A stretch of DNA of 64,000 nucleotides from Streptomyces vietnamensis (lineage in GTDB: Bacteria; Actinomycetota; Actinomycetes; Streptomycetales; Streptomycetaceae): NCBI RefSeq assembly GCF_000830005.1, contig NZ_CP010407.1, positions 3,825,001-3,889,000 of the forward strand. The letters run 5' to 3'. The notes beneath the pieces were generated by a model. That model made no database searches. It was not told the DNA's origin and saw only the letters and a program-made list of their open reading frames with translations. The position numbers and the translations under genes were made by a program. Below, piece after piece: positions 17,210 through 25,129 of this stretch (its first letter is position 1; each line of letters begins with the position of its first letter).

Positions 17210-18331
17210 CTACGGCAAGTGGGGGCGGTTCGGGTGGAGGCCTGCGGCGTCGGCGGCTGTCGCGCCATGGGCCCAGCCCGCCTCGTCCCACGCCGCCCTG
17301 ACCCGCGTCGTACGGGTCTCCGGAAAGAGTTCGTCCGTCCGCGCACCCACCGCCACCTCCCGGGAGGCCAGGGCGGGCAGCAGCGTCGGGGCCTCGGCCG
17401 CCACGCGGCGGGACGTCGCCGAGAGCCGGGCGCCCAGCCGGTTCGCGTACGCCAGGAGGAAGGACTGCCGGAAGGACTTCGTGCGCTTGCGGCCGCCCGC
17501 CCGCTGCTCCGCCTCCGCCCGCGTCATCGCCGCCGTCCCCTGCACGAGCAGCGAGGTGTACAGCAGTTCCACCGGGTCCAGGTCCGCCTCGAAGCCGACC
17601 ACCGTCGAGAAGCCGTACGCCTCGTTCCACACCGCCCGGCAGTGGTTCGCCGTCGCCACCGCGTCCAGCAGGATCGCCTTCGCCTGCTCGTACGGCGGCT
17701 CCACCCCGATCCGGATCGCGCCCGGCGTCTCCGGGGACGGCGCGCCCGCCGCGAGCGTCGCCTCGTCCAGGCTGTGCCGGGCCATCAGCTCCTGCGCCTT
17801 CGCGGTGAGCGCCTCCGCCTCCTCCGGATACCCCGTCGCCTCCGCCTTCGCGAGCAGCGCCCTGATCCGGGTCAGCATCCGGGGCTCGCCCGCCGCCGCC
17901 GGCGGCAGTGCCTCCCCCGGGACCGGGCCCACCGCGTCGAGGCGCGGCAGCCGGACCAGCAGCCGGTACAGCTCCAGGACGGTCGTCGCCCGCGAGAAGC
18001 GGTCCGCCGGGCGGGCGGCGCCGGCGCCCAGGTCCTCCAGGTCGTCCAGTTGCGCCTGCCAGCGGTGCGGGAGGCGTTCGTAGGCGGCCGTCTCCGTCCT
18101 GATCAGGGCGGAGAGCAGACGGACGTGCTCGTCCGACAGGTCTCGCCGTGCCATCCGCACCAGGTCCGCCGGCTGCCAGCCCCGTATCCACAGCGTCCGT
18201 ACGAACTCCTCGCCCCGCCGCGCCAGTTCCGCGTCCGCGTCCGGCGCGGCGGCGAGGAGTGAGGCCGCCGTGTCGAGGGAGCCGTCGTCGCTCGCGTACA
18301 GCGCCTCGAAGGCCTTGTCGATCACGGTCAT
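17210..18331 (-). CDS. DUF2786 domain-containing protein
   Basis: A 373-residue soluble protein of unknown function. The DUF2786 segment is MLTRIRALLAKAEATGYPEEAEALTAKAQELMARHSLDEA (residues ~130-170), followed by a second conserved domain around ANHCRAVWNEAYGFSTVVGFEAD and a basic helical region. The family occurs in actinobacteria and phages; no activity is known. The ATG at 18331 follows GAGGACG. It overlaps the HxlR gene stop by 4 nt, so the pair is one operon. Confidence 0.85.
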   Translation of the reverse strand: MTVIDKAFEALYASDDGSLDTAASLLAAAPDADAELARRGEEFVRTLWIRGWQPADLVRMARRDLSDEHVRLLSALIRTETAAYERLPHRWQAQLDDLEDLGAGAARPADRFSRATTVLELYRLLVRLPRLDAVGPVPGEALPPAAAGEPRMLTRIRALLAKAEATGYPEEAEALTAKAQELMARHSLDEATLAAGAPSPETPGAIRIGVEPPYEQAKAILLDAVATANHCRAVWNEAYGFSTVVGFEADLDPVELLYTSLLVQGTAAMTRAEAEQRAGGRKRTKSFRQSFLLAYANRLGARLSATSRRVAAEAPTLLPALASREVAVGARTDELFPETRTTRVRAAWDEAGWAHGATAADAAGLHPNRPHLP

Positions 18332-18720
18332 GCCGTCGTCCTCGCGTCCCATTCCTCGCGCGACCGGGCGATCACCGCACGGTGGTCGAGCGACCAGTCG
18401 ATCAGCTGCTTGATGAGGTGGGTCATGCTGTGGCCGGTCTCCGTCAGCGCGTACTCCACCTGCGGCGGGGTCGTCGGGTACACCGTCCGCGAGACGAGCC
18501 CGTCGCGCTCCAGACGGCGCAGGGTGAGCGTCAGCATCCGCTGCGAGATGCCCGTGACGAGCCGCTGGAGCTCCCTGAACCGCCGTGCCCCGGCGGCGAG
18601 TTCGACGACGACGTGCACCGTCCACTTGTCGCCGAGCCGGTCCTGGACGTCCCGTACCCCGCAGTCCTCGGCACAGCTGACCAAGGGCTCGGTGGTTACC
18701 TCCGTGTGCCCCTCTGACAT
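18328..18720 (-). CDS. HxlR family winged-helix transcriptional regulator
   Basis: A 130-residue HxlR regulator: VSCAEDCGVRDVQDRLGDKW, then the HTH core FRELQRLVTGISQRMLTLTL and the wing PPQVEYALTETGHS. HxlR proteins often sense electrophiles or quinones and control a divergent oxidoreductase, exactly the arrangement here with the NmrA-like gene at 18844. ATG at 18720 has GAAGGAGG 8 nt upstream. A 10-bp-phased repeat lies in the shared promoter region. Confidence 0.92.
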   Translation of the reverse strand: MSEGHTEVTTEPLVSCAEDCGVRDVQDRLGDKWTVHVVVELAAGARRFRELQRLVTGISQRMLTLTLRRLERDGLVSRTVYPTTPPQVEYALTETGHSMTHLIKQLIDWSLDHRAVIARSREEWDARTTA

Positions 18721-18760
18721 CAATGTGCCTCCTTCCGCCTGCCTGTCCGCCCGGTCACGA

Positions 18761-18810
18761 TGATCCTCGATCGCTCTCGATCGCTCTCGATCACTCTCGA
18801 TCGCTCTCGA
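18761..18810. repeat. Five 10-bp tandem repeats in a divergent promoter
   Basis: Units of TCGCTCTCGA with one or two variants run from 18761 to 18810 with an exact 10-bp period; their junctions create CGATCG palindromes. They lie between the divergent HxlR and reductase genes and could be phased operator sites. Confidence 0.85.
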
Positions 18811-18843
18811 TGGTCTCAGCCACCACGATCCCTGGGGGATTCC

Positions 18844-19665
18844 ATGCTGCTCGTCACCGGCGTCTCCGGCGCCCTCGGCTCGCTCGTCGCCGAACGGCTC
18901 GCCGGCCGCGACGACGTCGCCCTCGGCACCCGCGCCGGCCTTCCCGGCACCCGCCGACTCGACTTCGACGCGCCGGAGACGCTCCCCGAGGCCTTCGCCG
19001 GCGTGGACACGCTGCTCCTCATATCCGCCGGGTACGGGGAGGACGACGTCGTCGTCGCCCGCCACGAGGCCGCGATCTCCGCCGCCGAGGCCGCCGGCGT
19101 CCGGCACGTCGTCTACACGAGCCTCTCCGGCGACGGCGACCACCTCGCGTACGCGCTCGCGCACCGCTGGACCGAGCGGCGGCTCCGGCGGTCCACGGCG
19201 CTCGACTGGACGATCCTCCGCAACGGCCTCTACGCCGAGCTCCTGACCTGGATCGCCTCCCCCGACGCGGACAACCGCATCACCGGCCCCCTCGGCGAGG
19301 GCCGGCTCGCCGCCGTCGCCCGCGCGGACCTCGCCGACGTCGCCGTCTCCGTCGCCACGGACCCGGCGGCCCACCGGAACCGGGTGTACGAGCTCGTCGG
19401 CGAGCGCGCCCTCGGCGGCGCCGAGCTGGCGGCGGCCCTTGGCGCCGAGTACGCCCCCGGCACGCTCGCGGAGGCCCGCACCGCTCTCGCCGCGTCCGGG
19501 GCCGTGCCCTTCCAGGTGCCGATGCTGGCGAGCACGTACTCGGCGATCGCCCACGGCTTCCTGGACGGTACGGGCGTGGCGCAGGGCGACCTGCGCGCGC
19601 TGCTCGGCGGGCGCGAACCCCTCGACGCGCTCGAGGTGTTCGTGAAGGCGGTACGGGAGGGGTAG
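18844..19665 (+). CDS. NmrA-like SDR family NAD(P)-binding oxidoreductase
   Basis: A 273-residue atypical short-chain dehydrogenase. The Rossmann motif is LLVTGVSGALGSLVAERLAG at the very N-terminus. GVDTLLLISAG, HVVYTSLSG and DWTILRNGLYAE match the NmrA/QorB (quinone oxidoreductase 2) subfamily. It lacks the classical YxxxK catalytic pair at the expected place. ATG at 18844 follows GGGGGA. Likely controlled by the divergent HxlR regulator. Substrate unknown. Confidence 0.87.
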   Translation: MLLVTGVSGALGSLVAERLAGRDDVALGTRAGLPGTRRLDFDAPETLPEAFAGVDTLLLISAGYGEDDVVVARHEAAISAAEAAGVRHVVYTSLSGDGDHLAYALAHRWTERRLRRSTALDWTILRNGLYAELLTWIASPDADNRITGPLGEGRLAAVARADLADVAVSVATDPAAHRNRVYELVGERALGGAELAAALGAEYAPGTLAEARTALAASGAVPFQVPMLASTYSAIAHGFLDGTGVAQGDLRALLGGREPLDALEVFVKAVREG

Positions 19666-19735
19666 GCCTGGCCCTACCTTCCGGACGCCCGGTGGTGGTC
19701 GTGATCGGGGCGGGCGGAAACGGTTCGCTTGACGC

Positions 19736-20713
19736 ATGACCACGACCACCGCTGCCGCTGCCACTGCCGCTGCTGCTGCTGCCGCTGCCGCTGCCGTACG
19801 GCTCCGAGGGCTCACCCGGCACCACCGCGACGTCCGCGCCCTGGACGGCGTCGACCTCGATTTCCTCTCCGGGACCTTCACCGCCGTCATGGGGCCGTCC
19901 GGCTCCGGCAAGTCCACGCTCCTCCAGTGCGCCGCCGGGCTCGACCGGCCCACCGCCGGGACCGTGGAGGTCGGCGGCACGGCCCTGGAGGGGCTGAGCG
20001 AGCGGCGCCTCACGCTGCTGCGCCGGGACCGGATCGGCTTCGTCTTCCAGTCCTTCAACCTGCTGCCCTCGCTCACCGCCGCGCAGAACGTCGCCCTGCC
20101 GCTCCGGCTCGCCGGCCGCCGCCCGTCCCGTACGGAGACACGGGAGGCACTCGCGCGCGTGGGGCTCGCCGGCCGGGAGCGGCACCGGCCGGGCGAACTG
20201 TCCGGCGGACAGCAGCAACGGGTCGCGATCGCCCGGGCGCTGATCACCCGGCCGGCCGTCCTCTTCGGCGACGAACCGACCGGCGCGCTCGACTCGACGA
20301 CGAGCCGCGAGGTGCTGGACATGCTGCGGGACCTCGTCGACCGCGAGGGCCAGACGATCGTCACGGTCACCCACGACCCGGTGGCCGCGTCCCGCGCGGA
20401 CCGGGTGGTCTTCCTGGTCGACGGCCGCCTCGCGGGCGAACTGACGGATCCGAGGGTGGAAACGGTCGCGGCGAGGATGGCGGCGCTGGAGGGGGCGGGA
20501 GGCGTGGAGCGGAGTGGGGCCGGTGCGGCAGGAGGCGCAGACCCGGGCCGGGGCAGGACGGCAGGCGGCGTGGGCCCGGGCGGGGGCGGTGCGGCGGACG
20601 GCGTGGGCCCGGGCGGAGCCGGTGCGGCAGGAGGCGTGGGCCCCGGCGGGGGTGGTGCGGCGTGTGGTCGCGTGGCCGGTGCGGGCTCCCTGGCGGGGGG
20701 TCCGGCGTGCTGA
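19736..20713 (+). CDS. MacB/LolD-type ABC transporter ATP-binding protein
   Basis: A 325-residue ATPase with an Ala-rich leader (residues 5-20), Walker A GPSGSGKST, Q-loop FVFQSFNLLPS, signature [15 protein letters not shown], Walker B VLFGDEPTGALD and H-loop VTHDP. This is the family pairing with FtsX-like permeases for lipoprotein, peptide or antibiotic handling. The last ~75 residues are a Gly/Ala-rich tail built partly from 33-bp DNA repeats and are unusual. It overlaps the permease start by 7 nt. Confidence 0.92.
   Translation: MTTTTAAAATAAAAAAAAAAVRLRGLTRHHRDVRALDGVDLDFLSGTFTAVMGPSGSGKSTLLQCAAGLDRPTAGTVEVGGTALEGLSERRLTLLRRDRIGFVFQSFNLLPSLTAAQNVALPLRLAGRRPSRTETREALARVGLAGRERHRPGELSGGQQQRVAIARALITRPAVLFGDEPTGALDSTTSREVLDMLRDLVDREGQTIVTVTHDPVAASRADRVVFLVDGRLAGELTDPRVETVAARMAALEGAGGVERSGAGAAGGADPGRGRTAGGVGPGGGGAADGVGPGGAGAAGGVGPGGGGAACGRVAGAGSLAGGPAC
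20567..20665 (+). repeat. 33-bp in-frame tandem repeat in the ATPase tail
   Basis: Three units start at 20567, 20600 and 20633 and encode GVGPGGxGAAx three times. The period is exact and in frame. Confidence 0.88.
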
Positions 20714-22797
20714 CCGTCGTGTTCTCCGGGCTCCGGGACCGCTGGGCCTCCTTCCTCGGCGGGTTCGTCGCCCTCGCGCTCGGCGTCGGGCTGCTCGCCA
20801 CCATGGGGCTCGGCCTCTCCGCCACCTTTCACGCGCCCGAGCGTTCTCCCCAGCGGTTCGCGTCCTCGCCCGTCGTCGTCCGGGGCCAGGACCGGCTGAA
20901 GCTCGACGTGCGGCGCGGGCCCGGCACCGTACCCGTGGAGCAGCGGCTCGACCGTCCACAGCCTGTGGACGGCGGAGTGCTCCGCGAACTCCGCGCCCGC
21001 TGGACCGTCACCACCTCCGGCGGCCCCGACGCCGTCGGCGTCGACGCCCCCGCCGCCGAGGTCAGGGCGCTCGTCGGCGACCGCGCCCGGGTCCTCACCG
21101 GGGACGCGCGCACCCAGGCCGACCCCGACCCCGAGCGGGACGCCCGCGCCCTCGTCGGCCTCAACGCCCTCCTCGGCACCTCCGGCGGCGTCACCGCCTT
21201 CGTCTCCGTCTTCGTCGTCGCCTCCACCTTCGCCTTCGCCGTCGCGCTGCGCCGGCGCGAGTTCGGGCTCCTCCGAACCGCCGGGGCCACCCCCGGCCAG
21301 ATCCGGCGGCTCCTCCTCGCCGAGGCGGCGGCGCTCGGCGTGCTCGCCTCCGCCGCCGGGTGCGCGCTCGGCGCCCTCGGCGCGCCGCTCCTCGCCCGGA
21401 CGCTCGTCGACGGCGGCCTCGCGCCCGCGTGGTTCACGATCGGCGGTCCCTCCTGGCCCTTCCACGTGGCCTTCTGGACCGGGGTGACCGTCGCCCTCGC
21501 CGGGGCCGTCACCGCCTCCCGGCGGGCCGGGAAGGTCGGCCCCACGGCGGCGCTGCGGGAGGCGGACGTCGACGCGGACGCCCTGCCCACGGGCCGGGCG
21601 GTGCTCGGTGCGGGCCTGCTCCTGGCCGGGCTCGGGCTCCTCGTCTGGACCTGCGTCACGGAACCCTCCGAGCTGCTGAAGCGGAAGACGTACACGACCC
21701 TCCCGATGCTCCTGATCACCGGCGTCGCCCTGCTCTCCCCGCTCCTCGTCCGGCCCGTGGCCCGGCTGCTGCGGGTGCGCGGGGCGGTGGGGACGCTCGT
21801 ACGGGAGAACAGCGCGGCCGCCGTACGCCGTACCGCCGCCGTCGCCGCGCCCGTCCTCGTGACCGTGGCGCTCGCCGGGACGCTGTTCGGCTCGGCGGCG
21901 AGCGTCACGCGCGCGAAGGAGGTGGAGGCGCGGGAGCAGACGGCCGCGGAGTACGTGGTGAGCGGGGACGACCTGCGGCCGGTGGCGGCGCCGGCCGGGG
22001 CGGTCCTCTCCGCGACCGGGGCGACCTCCGTCTTCGTACGGGACGGGGACGAGGCCGTCGTGAAGTACGGGGCGCGGGCCGTCGCCGACCCGGCCGCCTT
22101 CGCGGAGCTGGCCCGGCTGCCGGTGACCGCCGGGGACCTGCGGGACCTGGACGACCGGTCGATCGTCGTCAACGAGGAGTTCGAGCGGCACCGGGTCGGC
22201 GAGACGGTGGAGGTGTGGCGGGCGGACGGGAGCGGTCCGGTACGGCTCCGGGTCGCGGCCGTCCTCGCGCTCGGGACCGGCGACAACGGGCCGTACGTCA
22301 CCCGGGCGAACGCACCGGGCGCCGCCCTCGACCGGATCGACGCGCGCGGGGGCGGGGCGGCGACGGTACGGGCCCTGGAGGCGAGCGGAGGGACGGCGCA
22401 CGCGCGCGTGGCGGGCGACAACCGGCAGGCCCGTCTGGGCATGGCCCTGGTCCTGGGCATCGCCCTCGTCTACACGGTCATCGGCCTCGCCAACACCCTG
22501 CTGATGGCGACGTCGGTACGGGGCGGGGAACTGGCCTCGCTGCGGCTCGCCGGGGCGACCCGGGCCCAGGTCCTGCGGGTGGTGACGGGCGAGGCGGTAC
22601 TGGCCGTCGCGATCGGGGGCCTGCTCGGTCTGGTGGTGACGGGGGTCGTCCTGGGCGCCCTGGGAGCGGGCCTGGCGGCCCTCTCGGCGCCGGTCGCCCT
22701 GGTGCTCCCGTGGCCGGTGGTCGGGGCGGCGGCGGGGGTGTGCGCGGTGGTCGCGGCCGCGGCGTCGGCGGTCCCCGCGTGGCGGCTCACGCGCTGA
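20707..22797 (+). CDS. FtsX-like ABC transporter permease
   Basis: A 696-residue permease. One N-terminal membrane segment (FVALALGVGLLATMGLGLS), a short extracytoplasmic domain, then three helices containing the FtsX motif RRREFGLLRTAGATPGQIRRLL. A second half repeats the pattern, ending with RGGELASLRLAGATRAQVLRV. The first extracytoplasmic domain is shorter than in many paralogues. GTG at 20707 overlaps the ATPase stop. It is followed by a 666-nt repeat-rich intergenic region. Confidence 0.9.
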   Translation: MLTVVFSGLRDRWASFLGGFVALALGVGLLATMGLGLSATFHAPERSPQRFASSPVVVRGQDRLKLDVRRGPGTVPVEQRLDRPQPVDGGVLRELRARWTVTTSGGPDAVGVDAPAAEVRALVGDRARVLTGDARTQADPDPERDARALVGLNALLGTSGGVTAFVSVFVVASTFAFAVALRRREFGLLRTAGATPGQIRRLLLAEAAALGVLASAAGCALGALGAPLLARTLVDGGLAPAWFTIGGPSWPFHVAFWTGVTVALAGAVTASRRAGKVGPTAALREADVDADALPTGRAVLGAGLLLAGLGLLVWTCVTEPSELLKRKTYTTLPMLLITGVALLSPLLVRPVARLLRVRGAVGTLVRENSAAAVRRTAAVAAPVLVTVALAGTLFGSAASVTRAKEVEAREQTAAEYVVSGDDLRPVAAPAGAVLSATGATSVFVRDGDEAVVKYGARAVADPAAFAELARLPVTAGDLRDLDDRSIVVNEEFERHRVGETVEVWRADGSGPVRLRVAAVLALGTGDNGPYVTRANAPGAALDRIDARGGGAATVRALEASGGTAHARVAGDNRQARLGMALVLGIALVYTVIGLANTLLMATSVRGGELASLRLAGATRAQVLRVVTGEAVLAVAIGGLLGLVVTGVVLGALGAGLAALSAPVALVLPWPVVGAAAGVCAVVAAAASAVPAWRLTR

Positions 22798-23463
22798 GCG
22801 GCGATGGTGGGACGACGGGGCGGCGACCGGGGTCGGAGCCGGGTCACCGCCCCGCCCACGCACCGGGCTGGGCGGCGCCCCGCCCGGACGGCGCCCGCGC
22901 GGGCCCGCGCCCACTGGGCCGTACCCGTGCGGGGCGGTGCCTGCTGGGCCGTACCCGTGCGGGGCGGTGCCCGCTGGACCATGCCCGCACGGGGCGGTGC
23001 CCCTGTGCGTGTGGGCACACGCCGACGGGGCGGGGCGCCGGCCCACCCCCGTGTGGCCGGCGCCCCTGCCCGTGCGGGCCCGCGCCCGGGCTGGGCGGTG
23101 CCCTTCACCGCCCCCGTGTGGCCCCGCGCCCGGGCGGGCGGTGCCCCGCCGCCGTGTGGGGCCCGCACTCGCTGCCGTGTGGGCAATCGTCCCGCAGGGC
23201 GGGACGGGTGGGCACACGGGACGGCGCCCTCAGCGGCGCCTCCGCCTCCCGCGCCTGAACCCGCACCCCAGCGGCGCCGCACGACGTGGTGCAGGTCCAG
23301 GCGCGGGAGCCTCTGGCGCCGGCAAGGGCGCGGGTCCGTTGTGCCCACCCGTTCCGCCCCGGCGGAACGCATGCCCACAACGGGGGCGGCGGGGGCACCG
23401 CCCCGGGCGGGCGCCGCCCACAACGGGGTGGGCGCCCGGAGGTGCGGGGTCGCGCGGGGCTGG
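22798..23463. repeat. Repeat-rich intergenic region with 30-bp tandem repeat
   Basis: This 666-nt gap between the convergent permease and GNAT genes has no credible gene. It holds three 30-bp units at 22916-23005 (GGGCCGTACCCGTGCGGGGC plus ten bases, the third diverged). Several CCCGTGTGGCC-type imperfect copies follow to ~23160, then the composite inverted repeat at 23175-23383. Confidence 0.8.
23175..23383. repeat. Composite multi-hairpin repeat, right (inverted) copy
   Basis: Reverse-complement counterpart of 16952-17197. The GTGTG/CGTCCCGC module is at 23175-23219, the long central palindrome at ~23222-23334 and the GTTGTG module at 23336-23383. The last has an intact inner stem CGTTCCGCC/GGCGGAACG. 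The central parts of the two copies agree at most positions when one is reversed. Confidence 0.85.
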
Positions 23464-24021
23464 TCAGGTGGTCGGGGTGGCGGGCCAGTCCGGGGACAGG
23501 ACCGACCAGATCTCCTCGTCGTGCCGCTTGCCCCGGTACCAGTAGCTCTCCCGCAGCACCGCCTCCCTCGTCATGCCGAGCCGCCGCGCCACCGCGATGC
23601 TCGGTTCGTTGTCGGAGGAGACCACCCACTGCACCCGGTGGATCCCGCGCACCGAGATCGCCCAGTCGATGAGCGCCCGCGCCGCCCGGGTCACCAGGCC
23701 CTTGCCGGCGGCCGCCGGCTCCAGCCAGCAGCCCGCCTCGGCCGTGCCGCCGACGGGGTCGAACGTGCGGAGGATCACCGCGCCGACGAGCGTGCCGTCG
23801 GACCATATGCCGTGGATGCGTCCGGTGTCGGCCGCCGCCCTCTCCGCGTACGCCCGGAGGAAGGCCCGGCTCGACTCCAGGTCCGTCACGACGTCGGGGA
23901 GTCCGTTCCGCGCGCCGATGAACTCCCGTCCCCGGTCCATGTGCGCGAGGAACTCCTCGGCCTGCCACGGTTCGAGCGGGCGCAGCTCCGCGCCGTCGTC
24001 ACCCAGGGACATCGCGTACAT
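23464..24021 (-). CDS. GNAT family N-acetyltransferase (RimL-like)
   Basis: About 185 residues. The acetyl-CoA fold elements are GTLVGAVILRTFDPVGGTAE, the P-loop-equivalent WLEPAAAGKGLVTRAARALI (Gly-rich A motif) and VSSDNEPSIAVARRLGMTRE. RimL/RimJ-type enzymes acetylate protein N-termini or small amines. The start at 24021 is chosen because GAGGAAGG lies 8 nt upstream; longer in-frame ATGs exist at 24027 and 24039. Acceptor unknown. Confidence 0.88.
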   Translation of the reverse strand: MYAMSLGDDGAELRPLEPWQAEEFLAHMDRGREFIGARNGLPDVVTDLESSRAFLRAYAERAAADTGRIHGIWSDGTLVGAVILRTFDPVGGTAEAGCWLEPAAAGKGLVTRAARALIDWAISVRGIHRVQWVVSSDNEPSIAVARRLGMTREAVLRESYWYRGKRHDEEIWSVLSPDWPATPTT

Positions 24022-24060
24022 CGGCATCGCCTTCCTCATCTCACAGCAGGCATCCAGGCA

Positions 24061-24987
24061 TCAAGGGATCAGGACGATCTTGCCTCGTACGTGGCCCGAC
24101 TCGCTCAGCTCCTGCGCCTTCGCCGCCTCCTTCAGCGGCAGCGTCTCCGCCAGGCGGACCGTGAGCGCGCCCTCCACCGCCAGGCGGGCCTGGGCGGCGA
24201 GCCCGGCCCGTACGGCCTCCGGCTCCCCCGTGACGCCCGAGAAGACGATGCCGTGCTCCTCCGCGTCCGTCGCCGCGATCGTCACGATCCGCTCCTTCGC
24301 CGCGTCGCCGCCGCCGAGCAGCTCGATGGCGACCGGCAGGACGCCGTGCCCGGCCGCGTCGAAGACCGCGTCGACGCCCTCCGGGGCGGCGGCCCTGACC
24401 CGGTCGGCCAGGCCGTCCCCGTACGCGACGGGGATCGCGCCGAGCTCCCGCAGGTACGCGTGGTTGGACTCCGAGGCGCTGCCGATCACCGTGATCCCGG
24501 CCGCGACCGCGAGCTGGACGGCCACCGAGCCGACGACGCCCGCCGCGCCGTGCAGGAACAGCGTCTCGCCCTCCCGCACCCGGAGCAGGTCCAGGACGCG
24601 CTGGGCGGTCTCGCCGGCCACCGGGAGGCTCGCGGCGGCCTCCCAGGAGAGCCCGGCGGGCTTGGGGGCGACGGTGCCGGCGATGGCGTACTCGGCGTAG
24701 GCGCCGGTCTTCGTCCAGCCGAGGACCTCGTCGCCGACGGCCACGTCGGTGACGCCCTCGCCGAGCGCGTCGACCGTGCCGGCGAACTCCAGGCCCGGGA
24801 CGGCGGGGAAGGTGGTCGGGTAGAACGCCTCGACCCAGCCGTAACGCCGCTTCCAGTCCACCGGGTTGAGCCCGACCGCCGCCACCTTGACCCGCACCTC
24901 GCCCGGGCCCGGCTCCGGCTTCGCGACGCCGGTCTCGTGGCGCAGCACCTCGGGGCCGCCGAACTCCTCGTACACGATCGCTTCCAT
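24061..24987 (-). CDS. NADP-dependent quinone oxidoreductase (MDR superfamily, zinc-free)
   Basis: A 308-residue medium-chain dehydrogenase/reductase. The GroES-like half contains GLNPVDWKRRYGW and FPAVPGLEFAGTVDALGEGV. The cofactor site is FLHGAAGVVGSVAVQLA. Zinc ligands are absent, as in quinone oxidoreductases (QOR/CAA43093-like). ATG at 24987 follows GGAGG. It is divergent from the hybrid LuxR regulator at 25130, which may control it. Physiological electron acceptor unknown. Confidence 0.9.
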   Translation of the reverse strand: MEAIVYEEFGGPEVLRHETGVAKPEPGPGEVRVKVAAVGLNPVDWKRRYGWVEAFYPTTFPAVPGLEFAGTVDALGEGVTDVAVGDEVLGWTKTGAYAEYAIAGTVAPKPAGLSWEAAASLPVAGETAQRVLDLLRVREGETLFLHGAAGVVGSVAVQLAVAAGITVIGSASESNHAYLRELGAIPVAYGDGLADRVRAAAPEGVDAVFDAAGHGVLPVAIELLGGGDAAKERIVTIAATDAEEHGIVFSGVTGEPEAVRAGLAAQARLAVEGALTVRLAETLPLKEAAKAQELSESGHVRGKIVLIP

Positions 24988-25129
24988 CTCAGCCTCCGCT
25001 GCTGCCCGTTCGGTCTTCGATGCCCCAAGACTGCGCCCTCGCCCCCCTCTCCCCCGCCCTCCCAACGGCCAGTCCCACCTGGCCGAAAGACGGGCCGTCA
25101 CCTGGCCGCCGCTGACTAGGCTGAGCCGC

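Noticed and set aside
19736..22797. Lantibiotic or bacitracin resistance operon
   Set aside because: The ABC genes fit that superfamily, but there is no linked sensor kinase at this locus and no precursor gene, so a specific substrate cannot be claimed.
18328..23217. Very long open frames on the strand opposite known genes, for example a 1629-codon frame antisense to the reductase and ABC genes
   Set aside because: They are antisense shadows of high-GC codon bias, with Arg/Pro/Ala/Gly-rich low-complexity translations and no domain signatures.
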